A stretch of 64,000 nt of DNA, taken from positions 20,487-84,486 of the forward strand of contig JAUYQH010000062.1 in NCBI GenBank assembly GCA_030697365.1, given 5' to 3'. The notes below the pieces were generated by a model. That model saw only the letters and a program-made list of their open reading frames with translations, did not search any database and was not told the DNA's origin. Positions 56,665 through 64,000 of the stretch are shown here, piece by piece (within the stretch, counting starts at the first letter, position 1; every line of letters starts with the position of its first letter). Made by a program: the position numbers and the translations under genes. This stretch comes from Novosphingobium sp. GTDB taxonomy: Bacteria; Pseudomonadota; Alphaproteobacteria; Sphingomonadales; Sphingomonadaceae.

Positions 56665-57923
56665 GCTTCGCCGCTACGCTCCATTGGTTTCATCTGCAAC
56701 CGGAAACGGGCGCGAGCAATGCTCCATACGGCGGTGGCCAGCGACAGCGCGACGAGCGCGAGACCGAGCGGCGGGAGGACCGTGGCAAACGCGCCCGCGA
56801 CCGGATTGGAGGTGCCTCCGACCCGCTCGATCAGCCAGGCAAGCGAGGCCAGCGCGGCAAACCAGGCAAGCGCCAGCCGGGCGGGGCGGTACCACTTTGT
56901 CCGCGCGCCGATCACCAAAGCGGGCAGGAGCAGAACGGCCAGCGCCAGCTGGACCACCTCGATCCCCAGGTTGAAGCCGAGGATCGCGGTCGCGCGCGTC
57001 GCCACTCCGGCGCCGAAGCCCGATATCACCGTGGCGAAGGCCAGCCCGTGGATCAGCCCGAACCCCAAAGCGACCCACGCCTCGCGGCCCGGGAACAGCG
57101 GGCGCATCGCGTGAATCGCGCCGATCATCACCGACAAGGCGATGGCCGCCTCGACCGGCGCGGTGGGCAGCCGGGCATCGAACGCCGCGGCGAGGATCAG
57201 CGTGGCGCTGTGGCCCAGCGTGAACGCGGTGACGATCCATGCCAGCGCGGCCAGCGTCTCGCGCATCGGCCGCACCGCGCCCCAGCGCCCGCCAGCGGCG
57301 ATCAGCGGCGCGGGGAGCAGCAGCGCGAGCAGGAACAACAGGTGGTCGTGGCCCTCAAGGATGTGCCGCGCCCCCAGCCGGATTGCTCCCCCGAACAGCG
57401 CGCCGTGGCCGGCCGCGCCGCGATCGATCGTGAGCGTCCGCTGCCCGGCGGCGAAGCTTCCGAGCAGGTCGCCCGCGTGGCTGAGCCCGCGCGCCAGATC
57501 GCCCTCGACCGAAACCAGCGCGAAGTGGCTGTCCGCCTCGCGGATTACCGCATCCCATGCCAGCGTCAGACTGCGGTCCGAAGCGCCGGGGGGTGGCGTA
57601 TAGCTCAGCGTGGCGAGAATGTCGGGACCGCCGGGAGCCGCTTCGATGCGAACCCTGCCGACGCTCACCCGCCACGCGCGGCCATCGGGCGCGGCGGCGC
57701 TGGTGTGCACGGCGAGATAAGCCGCGAGTGCTGACATGTCCCGCGCGTCGCTTGCCGTGGCATAGGCGAACTCGGCAACCGGGATCAGCACCTCGGCCCG
57801 CACCGCGCCGGGTTCGAAATGGAGGCGGATCTCCGAATTAGGGGTCAGGTGGGCAAGGGCGGGCGGCGCGGCGAGGAAGCCGAACAACAGCGTGGCGAAC
57901 AGCACGACGGCGCGCTCAATCAT
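56661..57923 (-). CDS. HupE/UreJ-family membrane protein with periplasmic domain
   Basis: 420 residues. Signal peptide (AVVLFATLLFGFLAAPPALA), then an extracytoplasmic domain of about 170 residues (HLTPNSEIRLHFEPGAVRAE), then six to seven membrane helices. The first helix has HILEGHDHLLFLLALLL, matching the HX5DH motif described for HupE, and a later helix has FGLIHGLAFATVISG, resembling the second HupE motif. HupE proteins move nickel or cobalt; in this larger form the ectodomain role is unknown. ATG at 57923 gives the signal peptide. It lies 76 bp after the 2OG-oxygenase and overlaps the PLP-enzyme gene. Confidence 0.8.
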   Translation of the reverse strand: MIERAVVLFATLLFGFLAAPPALAHLTPNSEIRLHFEPGAVRAEVLIPVAEFAYATASDARDMSALAAYLAVHTSAAAPDGRAWRVSVGRVRIEAAPGGPDILATLSYTPPPGASDRSLTLAWDAVIREADSHFALVSVEGDLARGLSHAGDLLGSFAAGQRTLTIDRGAAGHGALFGGAIRLGARHILEGHDHLLFLLALLLPAPLIAAGGRWGAVRPMRETLAALAWIVTAFTLGHSATLILAAAFDARLPTAPVEAAIALSVMIGAIHAMRPLFPGREAWVALGFGLIHGLAFATVISGFGAGVATRATAILGFNLGIEVVQLALAVLLLPALVIGARTKWYRPARLALAWFAALASLAWLIERVGGTSNPVAGAFATVLPPLGLALVALSLATAVWSIARARFRLQMKPMERSGEA

Positions 57924-57999
57924 GCCCGAACCATATCGGGCGGGTGCGCGCCGGTGAGGGTCGACGCCGTGGTCCAACGCGTCGCGGCATCGAGCGACG

Positions 58000-58653
58000 T
58001 CATGTGAATCCCAACGGCCGTTCGCGATACCACTTGGTGATCACGTACTTGAGGCCTTTCCGTACTTTCATGCCTTGATGAAGCGTAGCGGGATTGAGAC
58101 AGCCATCAGGGCGGCGGTTGTTCCAGGCGAGGAGCTTGCCGGTCTCAGGCTGGACGGTCTTGTCGATCGCCTTGAATCGCGTCGCGCCGCCTGCTTCGAC
58201 CTCGTTGAGATAGATCATGAAGGTCCAGGTGCGGTTGCCGGCGACCGAGCAGAGCTTGCCAAAGTCGGGGCCGGTGGGCTCGAAGTAGTCGGTGTGCGGC
58301 TTGAACTCCTGCCCGATCGCGTAGCGCTGGCCCTGCAGCGGCTCGCCGTAGACCGGGTCGATCCCCGAGAATGCCGAAAGCACCGCATCGAGCGCGGGGA
58401 TCAGGGGCGAGGCGGCGGTCGCCAGGTCGCAGGACTCGCTGGTGCGAAAATAGGGATCGCCGTTGGGATCGGCGACCGTCGAGGGGCGACGTTCACGGTC
58501 GATAAGTTCGACCACCGCCGCGCACGCATCGAGCGGAAGGAAGTCGCGAACGATGAACAGCTCGAGCCAGGGATTCGGGAAGTGCTGCACCCGGGGGTGC
58601 GAAAGCAGCGTCTCGGCAGAGCTATCATTGGAAAGATTGGCGGGCCGCTTCAC
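58000..58653 (-). CDS. 2OG-Fe(II) dioxygenase, prolyl 4-hydroxylase-like
   Basis: 217 residues. The iron triad is His120 and Asp122 (in FKPHTDYFEP) and His192 (TLHQGMKV), with Lys202 (KYVITKWY) in the 2-oxoglutarate position, all in the P4H-alpha arrangement. TWTFMIYLNEVEAGGATRF is the usual core strand pair. No signal peptide, so cytoplasmic. Such enzymes hydroxylate prolines or other residues of proteins. The Pro-Thr-rich linker of the DUF4331-type lipoprotein in the same gene series is a conceivable substrate, but this would need the lipoprotein before export. 33 bp after the TPR gene. Confidence 0.85.
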   Translation of the reverse strand: MKRPANLSNDSSAETLLSHPRVQHFPNPWLELFIVRDFLPLDACAAVVELIDRERRPSTVADPNGDPYFRTSESCDLATAASPLIPALDAVLSAFSGIDPVYGEPLQGQRYAIGQEFKPHTDYFEPTGPDFGKLCSVAGNRTWTFMIYLNEVEAGGATRFKAIDKTVQPETGKLLAWNNRRPDGCLNPATLHQGMKVRKGLKYVITKWYRERPLGFT

Positions 58654-58686
58654 GTCGGCCCCCCGTGGGGCTGTCGCGGCGCTGTT

Positions 58687-60054
58687 TCAATCATGTCCGA
58701 ACCAGATCAACCGCGCCCGGGGATCGCCGGCGCGGGGGTTGAGCGCCTTGGCCGCCTCGCGCGCCGCGTCGCTCGACTCGGCCTCCCCCAGCGCCGCGAG
58801 AACGTCGGCGCGAGCCAGCAGATGATTGGCCGAAACCCAGCCCTGCGCGTCGGCACGGTCGAGTTGGGCGATCGCCTCGCGCGCGCGGCCCGCGGCGAGC
58901 AGCGCCCGGGCCAGGAGAACGAGGTTGGGCGCCTGCGGCCGCCTCGCCGCGTCCTCCTGAGCGAAGACGAGGGCCCGCGCTGCGCTGCCGGCCGCCAACT
59001 CGTGCTCGGAGCGGTGATGTGCGACCGCCTCCGGAAACTGCGCACCGATCTCGGCCCACCGCGCCGCGGCGCGCCCCGCCCAGGCCCGGCTTTCCGCTCC
59101 TTGGCCTTGCAGACGCAGGAGGTGCGCGAGCGAATCCATGACCTCGGGTCGGTCGGAACGCTCGGCGACGATCGTGTAGGCGCGGTTTGCTTCGTCGGTC
59201 CGTCCCGCCAGCGCAAACTGTTGCGCGGCATAGGCGTCGGCGAGCCACCACCCCGGAAACGCGCGCTGCGCCGCCCCGACCCAACGCCCGGCTCCGGTCC
59301 AATCGCCTCGCTGGAGATCGAGATTGGCGCGACGCAGCATGAGGCTGGCGAGAGTCCAGGGCGACTGTCGCGGCGCGGCAATTATCCGCTCCAGCTCCGC
59401 GATGGCGCGGTCGGGCTCGCCGCGCAGCGCCGGAAAAAGCGCCAGCCTTACATCGCCCGTCGCCGGCGGGGCGATCCGCACCGCCTGCGCATACTTGCCG
59501 CGCGCCGCCGCGATTTTACCGCGCTGGAGCGCGATGTCGCCTGCCAGCGCGGCAGCGTCGGCAGCTTCGTCCGAATCTTGCACGACCGAGCGGGCGAACC
59601 GCGCCAGCGCCGCCTCGGCGCGGTCGAGGCGATGGACCAGCACCGCGAACGTCGCTTCGGCCAGCACAGGTCCCGCCGGATCGGGGGCGCCGGCCATTCC
59701 CGCCGCGAGCAGGCGATCGGCTTCGGCGAGATCGCCGTAATCGCCGAGTAGCCGCCAGCGCGCGATCAGCTTGAGCGCCAGTTCCTCACCGAGGACCCAT
59801 TCGTCCGGTGCGATGGCCAGCGCTTCACGAGCCCCGTCGACGTCGCGTTTGGCTTGGGCCACGGCTTCGGCGAAGCTTGGCGGTCCGAACCACGGACGCA
59901 GCGCCGCCGGATCGAGCGTGGCGCTGCCGCTGTCGCGCCAGCGATCCCAGGCGAACCCGCCCGTGCCCGCCAACGCCACCGCGAACGCGAGGGTGAACGG
60001 CCAGCGCAAAGCGCCGGAACGCCGGGTCAGGTCAGGGGCTGCCGGGCGAATCAT
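58687..60054 (-). CDS. TPR-repeat protein with N-terminal membrane anchor
   Basis: 455 residues. One membrane helix near residues 18-36 (PFTLAFAVALAGTGGFAWDR) followed by a long array of TPR-like helices (about 80-455), for example AEADRLLAAGMAGAPDPAGP, AALAGDIALQRGKIAAARGK, YAAQQFALAGRTDEANRAYT and EAIAQLDRADAQGWVSANHL. No enzymatic motif. The N-in anchor would place the TPRs in the periplasm. It probably acts as a scaffold for its cluster mates; it lies 40 bp after the DUF4331-type lipoprotein gene. Confidence 0.8.
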   Translation of the reverse strand: MIRPAAPDLTRRSGALRWPFTLAFAVALAGTGGFAWDRWRDSGSATLDPAALRPWFGPPSFAEAVAQAKRDVDGAREALAIAPDEWVLGEELALKLIARWRLLGDYGDLAEADRLLAAGMAGAPDPAGPVLAEATFAVLVHRLDRAEAALARFARSVVQDSDEAADAAALAGDIALQRGKIAAARGKYAQAVRIAPPATGDVRLALFPALRGEPDRAIAELERIIAAPRQSPWTLASLMLRRANLDLQRGDWTGAGRWVGAAQRAFPGWWLADAYAAQQFALAGRTDEANRAYTIVAERSDRPEVMDSLAHLLRLQGQGAESRAWAGRAAARWAEIGAQFPEAVAHHRSEHELAAGSAARALVFAQEDAARRPQAPNLVLLARALLAAGRAREAIAQLDRADAQGWVSANHLLARADVLAALGEAESSDAAREAAKALNPRAGDPRARLIWFGHD

Positions 60055-60094
60055 GCCGAGAGGCTACGACCCGCCCGGTGTGGCGGGCAAGCGT

Positions 60095-60847
60095 TCAGGT
60101 CGAGCAGACCCGCAATCCCAGGGCGATCAGGTCATCAGCCAGCGCGTTGTGCAGCAGCACGAGCTGGTTGACGATGCCGTCGGTGCCGCCGACGTAAGCA
60201 CCGTTGATGTCGTCCTGCAGGTTGCCGTCGTTGTACGGGTTCTTCAACGTGGCCCCGATCAGCGCCGGCGCGACCGCAGGCCCACCGTTGCGATCGACCC
60301 GCACGAAACTGCTCGCCGGGTCGGTGCGGAAATTGAAGCTCGCGCCCGTTCCGGCCGCCATCGGCGGAGCGCCTTGCGGCGCCGCCACGTACGGGAAGTT
60401 GGCGAGGAACGGAAGGTCGTTGGCCGGTGGATTGACCGGCACGTTGGCCAAGGTCGCTGCGCTCTGCCCCGTCGCGTTGACGTCGAGGAACAGCACTGCC
60501 AGCGTGATGTCGACCACCGGATCGGGAAGCCGCCGTCCATTGGGGAACCCCGCCGGGCGGCTGAAATCGAGCTTGATCGTGTCTGGGAGGACCAGCGAGG
60601 TCGGAGTCATCCCGCCGGTGCCCGGGATCACCTGGTTGAGGCAGGCGGTCACGTTGCGGCTGGTCGGCGAGGGCGTCGGGGTCGGCGTGGGAGTCGGTGC
60701 CGGCGTCGGGGTGGGCGTCGGAGCGACTGCGACCGGCGGGTCCATCCCGCCGCCATCGCCGTCGCAGGCGGGAAGTGTCAGCGCCAACGCCAGCGGGGTG
60801 GCGAGGACGAGCGAGCGGCGCAACGCCGCGAGTCCGGGACGGATCAT
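60095..60847 (-). CDS. DUF4331-type lipoprotein (C-terminal half of the family)
   Basis: 250 residues. Lipobox LPAC in ALALTLPACDGDGGG, then a Pro-Thr linker (about residues 42-61, [18 protein letters not shown]), then sequence matching the C-terminal part of DUF4331 proteins (LPDTIKLDFSRPAGFPNGRR, VVDITLAVLFLDV, FRTDPASSFVRVDRNG, GATLKNPYNDG, LADDLIALGL). DUF4331 is usually one polypeptide; here the N-terminal part is a separate protein encoded immediately upstream, overlapping by 4 bp (ATGA). It may form an outer-membrane complex with that protein. Confidence 0.75.
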   Translation of the reverse strand: MIRPGLAALRRSLVLATPLALALTLPACDGDGGGMDPPVAVAPTPTPTPAPTPTPTPTPSPTSRNVTACLNQVIPGTGGMTPTSLVLPDTIKLDFSRPAGFPNGRRLPDPVVDITLAVLFLDVNATGQSAATLANVPVNPPANDLPFLANFPYVAAPQGAPPMAAGTGASFNFRTDPASSFVRVDRNGGPAVAPALIGATLKNPYNDGNLQDDINGAYVGGTDGIVNQLVLLHNALADDLIALGLRVCST

Positions 60848-61512
60848 GACAGCAGCCCTCCGAAGCGTGCGCAGGTTGACGAAATCTCGATCGGCCCCGC
60901 ACCGAGCCGGCTGCGCGGGATCTCGATCACCACGGCGGTGATGTTGCGGGCGAAGAAGGCGCTGCGCGAAGGGTTGGAGGTGAACTGCAGAACGCCGGTG
61001 GTGCGCGACAGGCGCAGACCGGGGTTGTCGAAAAAGAACGGATCGTCGCGTAGTCCGGCATAGACGCGCACGCCGTCTTTGCTCAGGATCTGCTCGACCG
61101 GGCCGATCAGCGCGCCATTTACCCCCGGCAGGTTCTCGACCTGGATTCCGTGCTCGCCCGGGTTGGCGCCGGGGCCGAAGCGGAAGCGGATCCGCACGTC
61201 CGCCGAGGTCGCCGGCGGGCTGGTGGAGATGTCGATCGTCTGGAGCACATTGCGGTCGTAGAACGCCGGCAGCGTGGTCGCCGAAGGCCCACCGAAGGTG
61301 TGGACGATGGTCACTACGTCGGCGTCGTGCCAGATATAGTCGTCGGCGATGTCGCAGCCGACATCGGCGTTCGGGTTGACCGCCGGATCGGTTCGCGTGG
61401 GCGAATCGAGGTGATCGGCGGAAAAGGCCAGCTGTCCGGGCACAAGCAGCATTGCGCCAAGCGCAGATGCCGTAGTGGCCGCAGCCAGCGCGACTTTCGT
61501 CTTGCGCTGCAT
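60844..61512 (-). CDS. DUF4331 secreted protein (N-terminal half of the family)
   Basis: 222 residues with a signal peptide (LAAATTASALGAMLLVPGQL, then AFSA) and the N-terminal hallmark of DUF4331, SADHLDSPTRTDPAVNPNAD, followed by DIADDYIWHD and later RVYAGLRDDPFFFDN and FARNITAVVIEIPRSRLGAG. The ADHxDSP start and the paired D/N loops suggest a calcium-like or metal-binding beta-rich fold, but the function is unknown. First gene of the minus-strand series running down to 55363. Confidence 0.78.
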   Translation of the reverse strand: MQRKTKVALAAATTASALGAMLLVPGQLAFSADHLDSPTRTDPAVNPNADVGCDIADDYIWHDADVVTIVHTFGGPSATTLPAFYDRNVLQTIDISTSPPATSADVRIRFRFGPGANPGEHGIQVENLPGVNGALIGPVEQILSKDGVRVYAGLRDDPFFFDNPGLRLSRTTGVLQFTSNPSRSAFFARNITAVVIEIPRSRLGAGPIEISSTCARFGGLLS

Positions 61513-61677
61513 GTCAGGCTCCCAAGCCGTGGCGTTTAGGGATGCGACCTGACCGTCTGAGCTGCCACCGGCGCTCGATACGGCGCCTTGGCTCGCGGTT
61601 TGAAATACAACTTTAACAGAGTGGTGGTGGCTGCCAACCGATTTATGCGCTTGCCCGAAGAAACCTGCGAGCCAGAC

Positions 61678-61707
61678 TGCACGGGCCGGACTGATCCGGC
61701 CCGTGCA
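61678..61707. terminator. Perfect 13-bp hairpin downstream of the DUF4331 pseudogene
   Basis: TGCACGGGCCGGA (61678-61690) pairs exactly with TCCGGCCCGTGCA (61695-61707) around a CTGA loop. It starts 20 bp after the pseudogene stop on the minus strand. No T tract follows in either direction, so it may be a stabilising stem or a worn terminator that once separated this copy from the functional cluster. Confidence 0.5.
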
Positions 61708-61727
61708 GGTGAATCAAATGGCTGGCT

Positions 61728-62037
61728 TCAGGTCGAGCAGGGCCTGAGACCCAGCGCGATCAGATCGTCGGCAAGCGCGTTGTGCACCGCAGCCAGCTGG
61801 CTGGTGATCTCGGGAACGAAAGTCCCCGCCACGTCGTCGTTGGGAGTGGCGTCGTTGTAGGGGTTCCTTTGCGTTGTTCCGATCAACACCGTCGCCACCG
61901 CCGGCTGCCCCATCCGATCGACACGGACATAAGCTGACGCGGGATCGGTGCGAAAGTGGCCGGGCTGTGCCGGGCCAAATCGAGGAGCAGCACCGCCAGC
62001 GTCACGTCAATCTGGTTCCACGGAAAGATGGCGGACT
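61728..62037 (-). pseudogene. Decayed DUF4331 (C-terminal half) paralog
   Basis: The minus strand carries two pieces of the DUF4331 C-terminal half in different frames. WNQIDVTLAVLLLDLA comes first, then after a deletion and frame change FRTDPASAYVRVDRMGQPAV, IGTTQRNPYND and HNALADDLIALGLRPCST up to a normal stop. These pieces align with VVDITLAVLFLDV, FRTDPASSFVRVDRNG, GATLKNPYNDG and HNALADDLIALGLRVCST of the intact lipoprotein at 60095-60847. The N-terminus, lipobox and about 40 middle residues are gone. It is a former tandem copy, now dead. Confidence 0.75.
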
Positions 62038-62041
62038 TGAT

Positions 62042-63445
62042 TTAACCCAGGCCAGAAACCACCCAGACCACGCCCACCATCAGCAACACCCCTGCAAGGT
62101 CGAGCAAAAGCCCCGCCTTCAGCACGCGGGGCAGCGCGATGTGTCCAGTCGCCCAGGCCAGCGCGTTCGGTCCAGTCCCCGCGGGCAGCATGAACCCCCA
62201 GCTTGCGGCGAGCGCGGCGGGAATCGCGAGGAGGACCGGATCGGCGTCGAGCGCGACGACCAGCGCGGCGACCACAGGCATGATCCCGCTCGCCGCGGCG
62301 ACGTTGCTGGCGAATTCGGTGACCAGCACGACGAACCCGACCACCACCAGCGCGACCACGATCAGCGGGACCGCGCGCAAGGGGAGCAGCATCTGGCCCA
62401 TCCAGTCGGCGAGGCCGCTCGCGCTCATCCCCATCGCCAGCGCCAATCCGCCACCGAACATGAAGATCACCCCCCACGGCGCACGGTTGGCCTCGTCCCA
62501 GGTGATCAGGCGGCGCCCGGTCCCGTCGGGGATCACGAACAGCGCAATTCCGGCGATGGCGGCGATCGTCCCGTCGGTCAGCCCGCCTTTGGGGAACAGC
62601 GGCTCGGTCAGCGGCTGGGTCACCCACGCGAGCACCGCGAGCAAGAAAACCGGCAGGAGGCGCTTTTCGGGGACCGACCACGCCGCCTCGCCCGCGATCG
62701 CGCCGCGCGCCGCGACTGGATCGAAATTGTCGTGCGACAGCCGCTGCACCCGCGCGACAATCACCGCGGCCAGCGGGACCGCTATCACGACCAGCGGGAC
62801 GCCATAGCTCATCCACTCGGCGAATCCGATCTTCATCCCCAGCGTTTCGCGCAAGAGGCCCGCGGCGATGGCGTTGGTCGGCGTGCCGACCAGCGTGCCG
62901 AACCCGCCCAGCGTCGCGGCGAACGCCACCCCCATCGGCAGCGCCCCGGCCATGCCATCGGTCTGGCCTTCGCTGACCCCGCCCGAGGCGAGGATCGCCA
63001 GCGCCATCGGCATCATGATGAACGCGGTCGAGGTGTTGGAGATGAACATAGAGATCAGCGCGGTGGCCCCCATCACGCTCAGCAGCAGTCCGAACCGGGT
63101 GTCGCCGGCGCGGCTCAGGATAGCGCGCGCCAGGCGGCGGTGGAGCCCGGTGCGCTCGATCGCCAGACCGAGAAACGCGCCCCCCAGAAACAGGAACATG
63201 ATCGGCGAGTAATAGGCCGAGGCGGTCTTGTTGGCGTCGGCTACGCCCAGCAGCGGCAGGACGATGAACGGCAGCGTCGCGGTGACCGACAGCGGCAGCG
63301 CCTCGGTCATCCACCATGCCGCCATCCACACCACCAGGCCTAGCGTCGGCCAGGCCAGCGCGGGCATCCCGGCGGGGGCTGGGGTGAGCATGGTCAGCAG
63401 AAACGCGGCAAGCCCGAACCAGAAGCCGATGCGGCGTGCAGTCAT
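62042..63445 (-). CDS. DASS/SLC13-family sodium:anion symporter
   Basis: 467 residues, 11-12 membrane segments. The sodium-binding SNT motifs are both visible: SMFISNTSTAFIMMPMALAI in the first half and TEFASNVAAASGIMPVVAAL in the second, along with GTPTNAIAAGL and GPNALAWATGHI. The family carries dicarboxylates, citrate or sulfate; the specificity cannot be read. ATG at 63445 with GGGGGAACGG upstream. Not obviously linked to its neighbours, although the dead DUF4331 copy ends 5 bp after its stop on the same strand. Confidence 0.9.
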   Translation of the reverse strand: MTARRIGFWFGLAAFLLTMLTPAPAGMPALAWPTLGLVVWMAAWWMTEALPLSVTATLPFIVLPLLGVADANKTASAYYSPIMFLFLGGAFLGLAIERTGLHRRLARAILSRAGDTRFGLLLSVMGATALISMFISNTSTAFIMMPMALAILASGGVSEGQTDGMAGALPMGVAFAATLGGFGTLVGTPTNAIAAGLLRETLGMKIGFAEWMSYGVPLVVIAVPLAAVIVARVQRLSHDNFDPVAARGAIAGEAAWSVPEKRLLPVFLLAVLAWVTQPLTEPLFPKGGLTDGTIAAIAGIALFVIPDGTGRRLITWDEANRAPWGVIFMFGGGLALAMGMSASGLADWMGQMLLPLRAVPLIVVALVVVGFVVLVTEFASNVAAASGIMPVVAALVVALDADPVLLAIPAALAASWGFMLPAGTGPNALAWATGHIALPRVLKAGLLLDLAGVLLMVGVVWVVSGLG

Positions 63446-63535
63446 TCCGTTCCCCCGGACGAGCAATCGGCCTTGCCCGCCTCTCCGAATGCATTAGCTT
63501 CGCGTGCAGACAGGACAAGCGAAAGGCGACCGGCG

Positions 63536-63928
63536 ATGGCCGACAGCAGCGGCAGGGTTCTGGGGATCGGCGGGCTGTTCTTCCGCGCGCGCGATCCCGA
63601 TGCGCTGACCGCTTGGTATCGCGACAAGCTCGGCGTCGGGGCAGGCTGTGCCAGCGGCGAGGAAGATCCGTCCGAATGGTACTGGCAGGCGCAGGGCGGC
63701 GAGACGGTGTTCGCGCCGTTCAGGCACGACACCGACTATTTCGCCGCGGACAAAGAGTTCATGATCAACTTGCGCGTCGCCGGTCTCGATGCACTGGTGG
63801 CGCGGCTCGAGATGCAAGGCATCGCCGCAGAGCGGCGGGCCGAGTGGGACGATCCCTCGACTGGTCGCTTCGCCCGCATCCACGATCCCGAAGGCAACGC
63901 GATCGAACTGTGGGAGCCGGCGACTTGA
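63536..63928 (+). CDS. VOC-family (glyoxalase/bleomycin-resistance fold) protein
   Basis: 130 residues, one pair of beta-alpha-beta-beta-beta units: GIGGLFFRARDPDALTAWYR, then MINLRVAGLDALVARLEMQG, ending RFARIHDPEGNAIELWEP, the usual VOC closing motif with the metal-ligand Glu. The second His ligand position cannot be confirmed. Substrate unknown. ATG at 63536 with AAGGCGACCGGCG upstream. Confidence 0.85.
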   Translation: MADSSGRVLGIGGLFFRARDPDALTAWYRDKLGVGAGCASGEEDPSEWYWQAQGGETVFAPFRHDTDYFAADKEFMINLRVAGLDALVARLEMQGIAAERRAEWDDPSTGRFARIHDPEGNAIELWEPAT

Positions 63929-63960
63929 TGAGGTGCGGGAAAGCCATCCGGCTTTCCCTT

Positions 63961-63993
63961 GCGGCACCGGCCCGCTCCCCCGCCCGGCCACCC
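63961..63993. repeat. One arm of the 47763-47843 palindrome family, cut by the window end
   Basis: Shares GGCACC and CCCGCTCCCCC with the left arm of the element at 47763, with two substitutions, directly after the VOC gene. The matching second arm would lie beyond the window. Confidence 0.6.
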
Positions 63994-64000
63994 ATAGGAT

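Overview
The window looks like ordinary chromosome from a GC-rich alphaproteobacterium, most likely one of the Sphingomonadales (Sphingomonadaceae or Erythrobacteraceae). The reasons are the roughly two-thirds GC content, the wide use of GTG and TTG starts, long chains of 4-bp stop/start overlaps, the Entner-Doudoroff run pgl-edd-glk, SspB beside hisB, a ybgC-tolQRAB-pal locus followed by a J-domain protein, and several small proteins of a type common in sphingomonads. This placement is inference; no rRNA or other marker is present. I saw no tRNA, rRNA, CRISPR array, transposase or phage gene.

Layout. 0-11.4 kb: HPII-type catalase, recO-leuB-(GT2+GtrA glycosyltransferase), a secreted prolyl oligopeptidase, then on the minus strand a PMT-type mannosyltransferase and an MFS transporter, then metZ. 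11.5-15.3 kb: an accessory block bounded by two identical 54-bp direct repeats. It holds a truncated Slam-like gene, an intact TbpB-like surface lipoprotein with a long Pro-Thr linker, and a divergent winged-helix/TPR regulator. 15.5-22 kb: a ferric-reductase-like membrane protein, an HhH lipoprotein, a CHASE4-like GGDEF-EAL protein and a membrane-bound class III nucleotide cyclase. 22-30 kb: apaG, a LysR regulator, putA (carrying an in-frame palindromic element) and pgl-edd-glk. 30-33.4 kb: LigD and Ku (NHEJ). 34-37.8 kb: ppk-ppx behind a Pho-box-like site. 37.8-43.8 kb: GST, metallo-beta-lactamase-fold hydrolase, DUF4230, GNAT, nadA, gmk, a small conserved protein and sspB. 43.9-47.7 kb: hisB-hisH-hisA-hisF, a 56-residue PEP-CTERM protein, hisE and a HIT protein. 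47.9-52.3 kb: the Tol-Pal envelope machine. 52.4-55.1 kb: J-domain protein, DUF418 membrane protein, a low-GC NTF2-like protein. 61.5-55.4 kb (minus): a compact gene series of two DUF4331 polypeptides, a TPR protein, a 2OG-Fe(II) prolyl-hydroxylase-like enzyme, a HupE/UreJ protein and a PLP trans-sulfuration enzyme, with a decayed third DUF4331 copy just upstream. The window closes with a DASS-type anion transporter and a VOC-fold protein.

Themes. Three families of dispersed palindromes lie between genes, and one of them sits in frame inside putA. The DUF4331/TPR/2OG-oxygenase/HupE series is the best candidate for an undescribed functional module. The Slam/TbpB-like remnant and the minimal PEP-CTERM protein are the next most unusual items. 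Most of the rest is well-understood housekeeping.
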